Positions 11,318 through 21,952 of a DNA stretch of 64,000 nucleotides are shown here, piece by piece (within the stretch, counting starts at the first letter, position 1; each line of letters starts with the position of its first letter). Origin of the DNA: Pohlia nutans (taxonomy: Eukaryota > Streptophyta > Bryopsida > Bryales > Mniaceae); assembly GCA_022496805.1 (NCBI GenBank), contig CM040107.1:9506501-9570500 (forward strand), written 5' to 3'. The translations under genes were made by a program, and so were the position numbers. The notes beneath the pieces are model-generated. The model saw only the letters and a list, made by a program, of their open reading frames with translations, had not been told where the DNA came from and did not search any database.

Positions 11318-12712
11318 TCATCTACTGTCATCGCAGGCTCCATCAGTGCCCACATTATGCCTCACGCTCAATTGCCTTCTGCTGTTCATCCGCCCGCACA
11401 ATGTAATCGGGGCGGTCAGTCCTTGGAGCCAAGTCCGAACTCGTCCAAGTTTTTTGTTGTTCTTCGTCCAAACGATAAAGTAGTTCCATTGCGCAAACTC
11501 TTTGATGTCTTTGGGATCCATCCGTTGTTCGCGCATCATGAAACTTGCTTTGACACTGTGCTGCCCGTTGATCAGCCAAAACTTTCCATCTTTGATGGAG
11601 TCCCAGCTAGTGGGCTTCTCGTCCAGGTCGCAAGGCATGACGCACAGAGTCTGTTTTGTGCTTCTATCGGGCATGCTGAGAAGGAAGCCCATGATCTTCT
11701 CTGCAAGACCCGGCTCGTACGACTTGATGTTCATGTCAGGAGACGCATCCAGTAGTTGCTCGATGGGGATCGTTCTCTTATCTTCGATTCCCCAGACAAA
11801 GGCGTCAGTGCAGGTCGACCAAAATGTCTTGTACGCCTCGGTAGACCGTGTGAAGTCTGGTTTCTTGTTTCCCTGCACGGGCTCTGGCAAGTCGGTCACA
11901 GCAGATGCCAAGCTAACGTCGTCGACATCTTCAGGAGCCCTCTTGTCAACAGTCTTCCTCTTCTTCGACGAGGAGCCGAGATGGCTTTTGGGTGGTGGTG
12001 TAGGTGTAAGAGGCATGTTGGGCTTGCGCCTGCCGCGGCTCTGTTGGGGTCTTGGCGAGTCTGTGAATGTGGATCCCGCACTACCTCCCTAGCTGCGGTT
12101 ATTGAGGGACATACTTATTGGTGTCATCGATAGACTCTGCATGTCCATCTTGGCCTTGAAGGTTTCGAAGTTCTGGATCACTTTCCGGATTTTCGAGCAG
12201 AGTTGGGCCCCGCGCAGAGGTTGACCGCTGGCAGACATGAAGTATTGGCTGTCAAATTTATTCTGAAGCTCCTTCATCATTACTCTGAGTTCTGTATGTT
12301 CGAAAGAGGCTATCAAAGGGCTGATATTGAATGGAATGACAGCGGAGTCGAGAATCAGCGTGAAGTTGTACTGATTCTTCTTTTCCCATTCAGTTCTTGT
12401 TGTCACGCAGTGCAACATGATTTAGGAGCCATCACCGTTGCTGATGTCTTTCACCTTCTCGTGTAATGAGAGTGGGAGGTAGGTGGGCGAATTGGTGTTC
12501 TTCGTGATCAAGCAGCAATCACGAGTCATTGGTATCATGTTCAGACTCCAAAACTGAACAAGATTTTGTTATTGCAGTTCCCAGAACTCCCCGAAGTTCG
12601 CGAGGTCGTCGCCTTCTGCATCATCCGTGCTCTGTGGATGTGCAACTTTCTTGTAGTAGAGGTTGAGGGGTTCACTTTGATGTTCCCTTGGTGTCTTCCT
12701 CTCTGTTGCCAT
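11318..12712 (-). pseudogene. Gene A N-terminal copy in right arm
   Basis: Reads leftward from ATG 12712-12710 and parallels gene A from its start codon. It preserves the ParB-like segment better: SIKDGKFWLINGQHSVK runs uninterrupted where gene A has a small deletion. A CAG just before the start (GAACAG) fits an intron acceptor; gene A has GAACAT there. Stops include TAA in the early exon, TAA near 12421 and a TAG near 12091 where gene A has CAG. Similarity to gene A ends at 11447. The remaining ~130 bp (peptide DYIVRADEQQKAIEREA in another frame) differs from the left copy. The methyltransferase part is missing, so this copy is a 5' fragment transcribed towards gene A. Confidence 0.6.
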
Positions 12713-12739
12713 TCTGTTCACAACGAGGACAGACGACGT

Positions 12740-14095
12740 TCAGGTCGGTGCGAGCTAAAATGCACAACACACATATCAACATGCCTATGTAGAGATTGGC
12801 ACTGCAGACTTGTCAGTTTCGAGCATCTAGGAGTTCACCGTTAATTAGATCGGATCGACCTAAACATTAGACGAGGCTCTTAATCTTGAAGGATGTAGTA
12901 CGCTTCATATGTATGAAGCATTGAGTCGTGAATGTGATACTCTATAGGTCGACCCGACCTAAAGAGGAAATATATGTAAGGACTTCGTGTATTACGGAAT
13001 TATGGATATTCGGAAGTACATGAAGAAACACAGAAGATGTGAACATTCAGGTCGGCCTGACCTGAATTGCCATATTTAGCGAGCAATTTAGGTTGGGTCG
13101 ACCTAAATGTTCACATCTTATGTGTTTTTTCTTGTTTACTATACAGGATATTATTCGATCATTGTAGGCCATTCATTGCCGTAAAGGCTGCCTCGATCTG
13201 AATCTGCGCGTCTTAGGCAGCTATCTAGTCAAATCGTACTGATTTCGAGAGTAAATTAGGTCGATTCGACCTGAATTCACACTCGATACATGTTCATGTT
13301 TTAGAACTTTCAGCCTGTTCTTCGTAAATGAAGACCGATAGTTCTTTATTTAGGTCGGTTCGACCTAAACTGCTTGAGGGGGAGGGCGTTTTTACTATTT
13401 TGTAATATGATTTATGTGAATTGATTATAGGATTTGGTATTCTAGGGTATCCCGACCTTTAAGTAGGTTGTCCTAGTCTGAAGTTGTTCAATATTTTGGT
13501 AGGTTGTTTGTGTGATTTAGGTCGAGTCGAGCTGAATCTTAGGTAGGTCAGACCGATTCGTATTGCTTTATAGCATAAATTAGGTCGATTCGACCTGAAT
13601 GCACACAAGGTACATGTTTATGTTCTACATGATTCATCCTGGACTTGGTGTACTATAACGTGTAGTTCTGAGATTAGATCGGAATCGACAGCAAGTGATG
13701 TCGTGTCGAGATGAGTTTTTTGCAATTTAGGTCGGGTCGACCTGAATTGACTGCAGTGTAGGGAGAGTCGACATGTATTGACTGCGATTTAGGTCGTGTC
13801 GACCTGAAATTACTGTATTTTAGGTCGTGTCTACCTGAAATTACTGCAATTTAGGTCGTGTCTACCTGAAATTACTGCAATTTAGGTCGTGTCGAGCTGA
13901 ATTGACTGCAATTTAGGTCGGTTTAGGGTAAAATTGATCGCAGTTTAGGGAGAGTCGAGCTCAGATGTGTCTTGTATTGGTAAAGTTTAGATCGGGTTGA
14001 CCTAAATCACCGTTTATCACGCGAGTTTCGCTGCCCATTTACGTTGTGTCGAGCTAAACTGATATCGACCTAAACTGACATCGACCTAAACTACC
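12740..14095. repeat. Palindrome cluster E (right arm)
   Basis: About 20 copies of the same palindrome, good ones near 12945, 13086, 13255, 13348, 13577 and 13726. A semi-regular run at 13726-13930 spaces copies by about 40-50 bp. It sits in the inferred 5'-UTR intron of the right-arm copy. Confidence 0.85.
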
Positions 14096-14317
14096 GTCTG
14101 GTACTTGTATTTAAACTGTAAATCATAGGGCTGAAACAAAGCAAAAATAACACATTTTTGCTGACCTGCTCTCAACAACTCTTTCTACAGTACTGTTACT
14201 TACAGTATTGGACATTACTATTACACATCCCACAATAAAACATTGCATTGCCAAAATTCATGCACTGCCTACAAAAATGAATTTAAAAAACTTCTTAGGG
14301 ATCAGCATAGCACTCAC

Positions 14318-14383
14318 CTCTTATACCAGAATATGCTCTTCACTGTGTCCCAACAATTGCTCTTGATGGCCAAGTTGATCAAT
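14318..14383 (-). other. Untranslated 5' exon (right arm)
   Basis: Counterpart of 5153-5218: 66 bp with TTTCAG acceptor and GTGAGT donor on the minus strand. Confidence 0.5.
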
Positions 14384-15451
14384 CTGAAACATTGCAAGCA
14401 CTACACTTATCAATGAACTGAGGTTGTATAGCGTTAGATGATACTGCTTTTGGAATTCAATGTTTGAACTATATCACCGTTAAAATATCCCTTTCAAACA
14501 AACACGATAACATACTTTCTATATGAGCATAACTCAACCATCACCCATAGAATCAAGACAATCTCTCAATCTGTGAATGTACGATAATACATTCATTTAA
14601 AAAAATCTCCAATAGAAAGTAAGCACAGTGATCATTCTAGCAATTCGTTCACAAACTTAACCACACCACTCACTCCAGCAAGAACACTTGAATTCGCACG
14701 ATTCCAGTTGCAAAAGGTGTAACTATTTCTACATCATTCACGATGCCTTTCGTGAAACTTGAATCACCAAAGCTAAAGTTTTTAAATCACAAATTCAAAG
14801 CAAGCAGTCTCACGTTTCATTTGTTACAGGAATTAATCAAACAAGCCACACCCTAAGCTGAAAACGGCCATGCACCACAACCCCGTGAATCAAAAAAGAG
14901 CTCTCAATCTGTCAATGTATTTTCTGTTTGAAATTGAGATATAAAATTCAAAATCATCCATTGACTCTCAAACGCTGAGGTCTGGTTCGTTACCATCTTT
15001 AACTAGACAGATAACTAAACCCTAAACAAAAAACATTTTCCACAGCATTCAAGAAGAGAGCAATAGTGTGAACTAACATAAAGAATACGGCCCCTCCACC
15101 TTCAATTTCGCCCTTCCACCTGCAATTTCTGATCCGCTTTGAACCCTAAAATTGAAACTCCAGCTTCTAACCTAGCACCTACGGCAATGGACTTTGCCTT
15201 GAAATTTACTTTAAACACAGAGAGAAACAAGAAATGAGAAAGAACAAATGAGGAGACAATGAGAGAAACAACGAGAGAAACAACGAGAGAAACAACGAGA
15301 GAAACAACGAGAGCAACAAAGAGAGAAACAAGAAGTGAGGAGAAACACAGACAGGCGAGGGGCGACGCGAGAACACAGTAGCGGCGATAGAGGAAGAACG
15401 CGAAGAGAACAGAAAAAAAAATTTCAAACCCTAGCCTGATCGAGAGAGATG

Positions 15452-15592
15452 AAGCACGGGCATGGGCATAGTGCACGGGCATGGGCATGGGCATATGGCA
15501 CGGGCATGGGCATAGTGCATGGGCATATGGCTCGGGCATGGGCATAGTGCACGGGCATGGGCATAGTGCACGGGCATGGGCATGGGCAGGGG
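15452..15592 (-). repeat. GGGCATGGGCACGG minisatellite, right copy
   Basis: Inverted counterpart of 3807-3908, somewhat longer. It ends the right arm and is followed by a TA/GTATA microsatellite at about 15598-15672. Confidence 0.8.
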
Positions 15593-15659
15593 AATACATA
15601 TATATATAATTATATACATATATATATGTGTGTATATGTATATGTATATATGTATATGT

Positions 15660-16255
15660 ATATATATGTATACATACATACACTCAGAAACAAAACTGAG
15701 TATTGATTTGAAACTTTTCCATTCAAACAACCATATCATGAGCATCAATGGGCAAAGTCCAAAAGTGAATTTGCAAAAGTTGTAGTGTGCGACATATAAC
15801 ACATTACTACCGAAGTTTGAAGAGAAACTCGATTGTGATTTGAAAGAAAATGAATTTCAAAGTTAGCCATGTCTAAAACTCGGTTTTGTGCGCTACAAGT
15901 TGGAAGTACTTTAAATTTTGTGAATTTTCTCTCGTAGCTTCAATAGTACTTTTTGTGCCTTGGCATGTTGGTATACATCGTTTTAGACAGTTGTACGCAA
16001 AAATTGAAGTGAGTTGACATCGATAGAATTTAAAATATCGACAATTTGACAAACATGCAAATGATGTTGGTTTTCACGATATTTGAATTTTTTTTTGGAT
16101 TTGAGAGTTTGGGACTGCATTGGCCATTGTATAGAGAGCATAGGTTGCAATATGACCATTGTTACATCTTAATTAATTCACTATTTGAAATAGTTGTTGA
16201 ATAGGCCAATGGGTTCAATTTATATATTGGAGCTATACGATGTAGTTTTTGGTTT
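15660..16255 (+). repeat. Direct repeat X, right copy
   Basis: Same-strand copy of 2720-3310 with few differences, non-coding. Confidence 0.75.
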
Positions 16256-16261
16256 ACGATG

Positions 16262-16546
16262 TGTGTATATATATATAGATATATATATATATACTATTAT
16301 GTATATATATATATGCATAATATATAAAATATATGCTGTAAGTGCAGGGCAGGGTTGCCTCAAAATAATACCTGAAAAAAATTGCCGAAAAATGGAGCAG
16401 TGGGAGAACAAGCGGGAGAACAAGCGATAACAGAAAGTGAGCCCCAAACCCTATCCATGGGGGAGACGACCCCCACCGGGTTGCGGGCAGCGGCCAAAAT
16501 TACGCGCAGCAAAAGAAACGACCCAGCAGGCAGTGGGCAATATCTG
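16262..16546 (-). repeat. Outer inverted repeat, right copy
   Basis: Reverse complement of 2402-2690, starting with a TA tract and ending after CAGTGGGCAATATC. It marks the likely right edge of the composite element. Confidence 0.7.
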
Positions 16547-19500
16547 GTTCTGAGGCTAAGTAGAATCAACTTATGTTCAAAGGGTTCACGTGGTACGTTT
16601 ACGGGTTATAGAGACCTTTCTTACAACGTAAATTTTGTAGAATACTGAAGTATTCCTTATTTTTCATCCATCCAGTCACAATTGTCTATGTTGCTGTATT
16701 GAGTTTAATTTTTGAATAGAAGGTTTAATTTGGACCAATCGTAACTTCAATCTTAATTCCAAATTTTGTAGCCCCTTCATGCCCTCACCTATGTCCGGTT
16801 TGGGTAGTTTTCTAACAACGTATTATAAAATGCAACTAATATGAATATTCAAAACTTGATGTATAAATAAAAGTTAATTATTATACGTTTTGAATTTTAG
16901 ATTCTATTTATTCATATGATTTAATCTAACATTGTTATCACATATAATATTTCTAAAATTTTAGAAACAGATAATAAAAAACTATTCACTAATTTGATTA
17001 CAAATATTAAGATATAATTATATAAAAACAGATTGTCTGGATGAAATCTGTTGAATGTGACAAGTTATAATGTACTACTGTTAGTAGGTGTTGTGATTTT
17101 TGAATTTTTTTTAATTAGGTGCTTGAATTTATGAGTTATTCTTTCAATGAAGAATTATTTTAGAGTCTGTAAAATCTTCATAATTATAGGTGAAACATTG
17201 AAACACAAAATAAGGAATAATATTTCCACAAATTGTTTCCCTTTCAATTGGTGAAATCACACGCACATGAAGCTATAGTAACCTCGCATACAAATCTCAA
17301 TTAAAAAAGATTCACAGTACAATCATGAAGATTACATGAATATAATTGGCTTCAGTTCGTATTTTAAATTCAAACATGAATCATAGCAGGTATGAGCGGA
17401 TGAAGTTTAATATTTCTTATAATTCATCCATCTGTAACATACACGTACTTCATCATTTGAAAGAGTGTCATATATATTGGGAAAGCAATTGAGAGGGTCT
17501 ATGGCGTGAAATAATGTATTTAAATGAAAGTATTTCGAATCCTAATATAGTTGTTGAATCAATGTATTAAATGTAAAATCATGATGATTTCATTGACACT
17601 TGCTTTAAAATATCACGTTAAACGTTTTATAATCTGATTGTGGATCATTTTATCCTAAACCTTGAATTAAGACCTTTGTGATTCTAATAATAATGTCTTA
17701 ATTTTCACTAAATTTTTAGATTATTTAGGTGATATACAGCTGTATCATTCGAAAGTCATGAAATATTAAACATTAACAATTTAGTCATGCTTTAAAAGAT
17801 TTGGGTTTCATGAAGTGGACTGCATGGAGATGAGATTAAAATGATTTTTTATTTAATCTTTGGACGTGAATCGTAGAAGTTATGAGCGGATGAAGTTTAA
17901 CATAATATCTGATAATTCATCCAAATAAACATTAGTTAGAGTTTAGGGTAGAGTAATTTAATGCTTTTGGCGTATTATAAATTATTTACAACTTGTGCAT
18001 TTCTTTTTATCATGCTTTAGGATCATAATCACTTGACATTTAGGGTTGAGGCCCCCTCAAGTACATCAATTTGCAATTTTTCATATTACTTGCACGTAAA
18101 AAATAACCTATTGTAAACACTTGCCATATTACTTGCAAATGTCTAAGTAAGTCATTTTAATATATGTGTGGTAGACATGATCTTGTCTTTGATACGAAAT
18201 GTATATTTGCAAGCATGGTGTCTATAACGCCCATAGTTCTAATAATATTTCATGATTTTTCAAGATTTTTGTCACTCAAACTAAATCTAGTGTTCCTTAA
18301 TATGTTCCGATTATATGATAATTCACGTACATAATTCATGAATTTAAATTTTCCGTATATCAATTCAATATATTTCATTATTTAATAATTAACGTGAATA
18401 ATGCCTTTAAACTAAATATTAACACAATAAAGTAACACATTAAACGTAAATTTAACGGAAATACTTCCAACTATATCGTTACTTGCTTTTATATATTTAA
18501 AACACTCCTCATTAAGACAATTACATTCCATTTGCCATTATTTTATTAACGTCACTCACTATAATATTAGAATGCGCCCTGACCTGTAGGTGGAGTACAT
18601 TTTGCCTTACCATATAAGTTACCTGCTTAATACTACAGTGAAAAATACATAGATACACTCGGGGAAGTCTCTTAGTTAGTGTAAGTTTTGGATACGTATA
18701 ACCGTAAAAAGGTTATTTAATAGGGGGCTATGAAACAATTGGAATATGCTACTATCTGTAGTATGTTTAGGGTATACTCTACGTATATTCCAAAAAATTC
18801 CAAAAAAATTCCAAAATTCGTTTTATCACACCCTATATTACTTTTACAAATTTATAATTTTTTATCTCAAATGAATATAATGATCAATATTGTAATAATT
18901 CAAGTCCTTCACTACGCTAGTAAGAGTTCAATTGATACTAGTGCAATACAGAAGTTGCCAAAAAGAGGTTGTAGATTTTTAAAACACGACAATCGTTAGA
19001 AGTCACCAACTGAATGCATGTTTTGAAAAATCCACTTTACAATTATTCTAAAGAAGTCCTACTCAACTTAGTCATTATAATTTTGTTATTATCAAATGTA
19101 GACTGAATTATTTAATTTAACTTTCAAAATTTATAATTAAATATCGTTGATAGATTTAGTAAATACTACCGTACGGATGGAATCTAAAAGTCAAAATGGT
19201 GAACTTCCATTTCTATAAAAAATCAAAATTACTCTTAGTTATAAATAGTAAATTTTGACGATGTTTACCAATATGTTCAGTGGTTACCTTGAGGTAGTGA
19301 ATGTCGAGAATTTCCATAACTATATGAGAACAAATATTGGGTGTCCTTTTTTCATTTAAGATAAAAATAATAAATGTATAGAAGTAATTTAGGGTGTTTT
19401 AAAACTATTTAAAGAATATTCTAGGAATATTCTTAAAATATACCATAACTGAACTATAAATACTAGAATATGCAAAATTACTTCATAGTCCTCGATTAAA

Positions 19501-19680
19501 TACCCTAAAACCGCTCTTGAAATTTAGAGGAAGATACCTCTCCGAGGTGGTTATTTTATTGTCAACTACGTTTGTACTTTCGACAAATCCAACAAAGTGC
19601 AGTGTGGATGATATTATTATTATGATCAACAATTTAAATTAGAGCAATGTCTCACAGTAGAATTTTTCGTTCCCAATGTT
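16547..19680. other. AT-rich spacer without genes
   Basis: No coding frame, splice pattern or RNA gene could be supported. A degenerate ~50 bp direct repeat (GAGCGGATGAAGTTTAA near 17397 and 17885) is the only structure noticed. Confidence 0.5.
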
Positions 19681-19897
19681 CTTGTTACATAGGGATGGAA
19701 TCTATAATTATTTGAATGAAGTATTCAAATACTGCACAGAAATCTATTATTGTCGCGTATATTTTCAGTAAGCTTTCTCCCTCCATAGTTGTAAAGTCCA
19801 CCGAACCTCGTGGACGATATGATTTTTTCGTGGATGAGAAACGACGGTTCAAAATTCTCCCTTTCTCTTCCCGCCACATCGTTCCCGCCCTATTGTC

Positions 19898-19904
19898 TAT
19901 AAAT
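19898..19904 (+). promoter_or_regulatory. Candidate TATA box of the DUF7869 gene
   Basis: TATAAAT lies about 200 bp upstream of a CCG/GTAAGAG donor at 20109/20110. The sequence between is higher in GC than its surroundings and lacks an obvious coding frame, as expected for a 5'-UTR exon. Confidence 0.35.
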
Positions 19905-20109
19905 GTTGAAGTGCGACTGAAATATTCCTTTTCTCGTTTCTTTGCGTGCTCATGCTCCTCCGTTCGCGTACTCCACCACACCGGTCTTTGTACTTTCGCA
20001 TGGCCGAAAGGAGGAATTTTTTGTTGTTAAGCTTTGAGGAGACTGCGTGTAGTTGCGGGCTGAGGCTGTAGAATCGTGTCAAGAGGAGCTGTGTTTGCGA
20101 CATATTCCG

Positions 20110-21489
20110 GTAAGAGATAATTACCTATCCAGAACTTCAAGTTCTAGGGTTAGCGCGCACGATTTAGATAGGGTTCATTTTCAGTTGCATCTCATACTGT
20201 TATGTTATAGAAAGCATTCAAACAGCACTTTCTTTCCCACCATTGTATTTTGCGTACCTTTCATTTGCAATCCACAGTTCAGTTGCTGTTGCTTCAATTC
20301 GAAATGCAGATTGTCCATGCCATTGCTTTCCGATATTATCGCCGTAAATTCCGGGACATATTAGCTCGACTCGACCTGAATATGTTCCAAGGTCCTCGAG
20401 AACGGAAGATCTTGCCCTAGTAAAATTAGCTCGACTCAACCTAATATGCACCAACGTTTCCGTCTTCTAAACTTGTACTTGATTGAGAATCACCTTCCAG
20501 TTTAGGTCGAATCGACCTGAAATGCACCAACGTTACCTTTATATATCCGGTACTAGAGCGAGACAGACCTTCCAGTTTAGGTCGAGTCGACCTGAAATGC
20601 ACCAACGTTACCTTTATATATCCGGCACTGGAGCGAGATAGACCTTCCAGTTTAGGTCGACTCGACCTGAATTGCACCAACGTTACCTTCGCAAAGCCGT
20701 GTACTGAAGCGAGACACACCCTCCAGTTCAGGTCGACTCGACCTGAATTGAACCAATGTAACCTTCGTAAAGCCGTGTACTAAAGTGAGACACACACTCT
20801 AGTTTAGGTCGACTCGACCTGAATTGAACCAACGTAACCTTCGTAAAGCTGTGTACAGGAGCGAGATACACCCTCCAGTTTAGGTCGACTCGACCTGAAT
20901 TTCACCAACGTTACCTTCGTAAAGCTGTGTACTGGAGCGAGATACACCCTCCAGTTTAGGTCGACTCGACCTGAATTGCAGCCACGTTACATTCTAGAAT
21001 CCGTGTACTGGATCTTTGATCAACCTTCCAGTTTAGATCGACACGACCTGAATTGCACCAACGTTTACTTCGCGAAGAGGTGTACTGGAGCTCTGATCCA
21101 CCTTCTTGTTTAGATCGACTCGACCTAAACTGCACCATCGTTGCCTCCTTAAACCGCTGAATCGCGAGGCCGCTTACATTCCATTGCAGATGGTCTACAT
21201 CATTCGAGACACTGCATTTCATTCCACATGGTTTACATAATTTAGGTCGATACGACCTAAAAATCCTTGCCCGATGATCTTCTGTTGGCAACCTAACACT
21301 CTGAAAACTGACCATAGCGTTACGCTTGAGACTCCAGGATTATCCACACTATAATATTCGAATGCCCCTTGTTCCATATGTACATCCTCCGATTTCCTCT
21401 TATGATTTAGCTCCCACCGAGATAATCCTACGTATGGGAATCTCATTCCTTTGTACTATATTCTAACATTAGGACATGCAATCGTTCAG
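20110..21489 (+). other. 5'-UTR intron of the DUF7869 gene
   Basis: GTAAGAG donor at 20110. Acceptor is either CATTAG (21472) or GTTCAG (21489), just before the GCCATGG start context at 21512. The intron encloses the palindrome array 20360-21262. Confidence 0.5.
20360..21262. repeat. Palindrome array F, tandem units of about 76 bp
   Basis: Twelve copies of the same palindrome as in gene A (TTAGGTCGACTCGACCTGAA and variants), near 20364, 20427, 20502, 20576, 20650, 20727, 20803, 20880, 20955, 21030, 21108 and 21241. The middle nine are spaced 74-78 bp with similar intervening sequence, so this part is a true tandem array. It occupies the 5'-UTR intron upstream of the DUF7869 gene. Confidence 0.9.
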
Positions 21490-21511
21490 GTATCTCACTT
21501 CCTCTACTGCT

Positions 21512-21952
21512 GCCATGGACCCTGCTCGGATGGTGATTCATGGAGTCGACTCTTCCGACGATGAAGCTGAGGCCCAACACTCACTGGACGTTGAGGTTCC
21601 GGATTGTGAAGGCATTCCACGACGTCAGTGGAATACTAAGTGTGTAGCTTTGTTTAATGAGGACGGCTTGCATGTTGGGGACGGAACTTGTCATAGTGTC
21701 AGCTCAGACCTTGTCCTCGGTGCGGACGGACCACTTGGAGACACTCACGTTGCTGTTCACATAGTCCGCAGTCACTCCGAGGTTGACATCCCCTGCGAGT
21801 CGAGGTACTCGTTGCGGGCTTGGCCGATTCGGCTCGTCCATATCAATGGAGCAAGCCTCCATGATCATGAACTTCGCGACAACTACAACCGTCACCAAGC
21901 TAGTCTCACGAGCCCTACTCCGCTAGGTCGTCGAGATATACTAGTACAGTGA
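21512..21952 (+). CDS. N-terminal ORF of DUF7869-type gene
   Basis: Starts at an ATG in GCCATGG context, the first codon after the likely splice acceptor, and encodes about 146 residues. The N-terminus is acidic (DSSDDEAEA), followed by a compact hydrophobic/charged domain (WNTKCVALFNEDGL, LVLGADGPLGDTHVAVHIV, LVHINGASLHDHELRDNYN). I do not recognise this domain. It ends at TGA 21950-21952, overlapping the next frame by four bases. The frame change at that point may be a simple indel that split one protein. A separate upstream protein or programmed frameshifting is less likely. Confidence 0.6.
   Translation, partial: AMDPARMVIHGVDSSDDEAEAQHSLDVEVPDCEGIPRRQWNTKCVALFNEDGLHVGDGTCHSVSSDLVLGADGPLGDTHVAVHIVRSHSEVDIPCESRYSLRAWPIRLVHINGASLHDHELRDNYNRHQASLTSPTPLGRRDILVQ

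Larger units (their letters stand above)
11447..15592 (-). repeat. Inverted arm, right copy (about 4.1 kb)
   Basis: Reverse-complement partner of 3807-7935. Both arms keep promoter-proximal sequence, the 5' exon and the palindrome-rich intron, and both point inward, so their transcripts would converge across the 3.5 kb core. Confidence 0.85.
2402..16546. mobile_element. Composite element with nested inverted repeats (candidate)
   Basis: The ends 2402-2690 and 16262-16546 are inverted copies of each other. Inside lie a direct repeat (2720-3310 and 15660-16255), inverted arms of about 4.1 kb (3807-7935 and 11447-15592), and a 3.5 kb core. The block carries gene A with its palindrome-rich introns. 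Long inverted ends suggest a large DNA transposon or an inverted duplication of one. No recognisable transposase is present and no clear target-site duplication was found, so the boundaries and class are inferred. Confidence 0.5.

Noticed and set aside
2402..16546. Polinton/Maverick or giant-virus insertion
   Set aside because: Long inverted ends are suggestive, but no DNA polymerase B, retroviral-type integrase, packaging ATPase or capsid-like sequence was seen.
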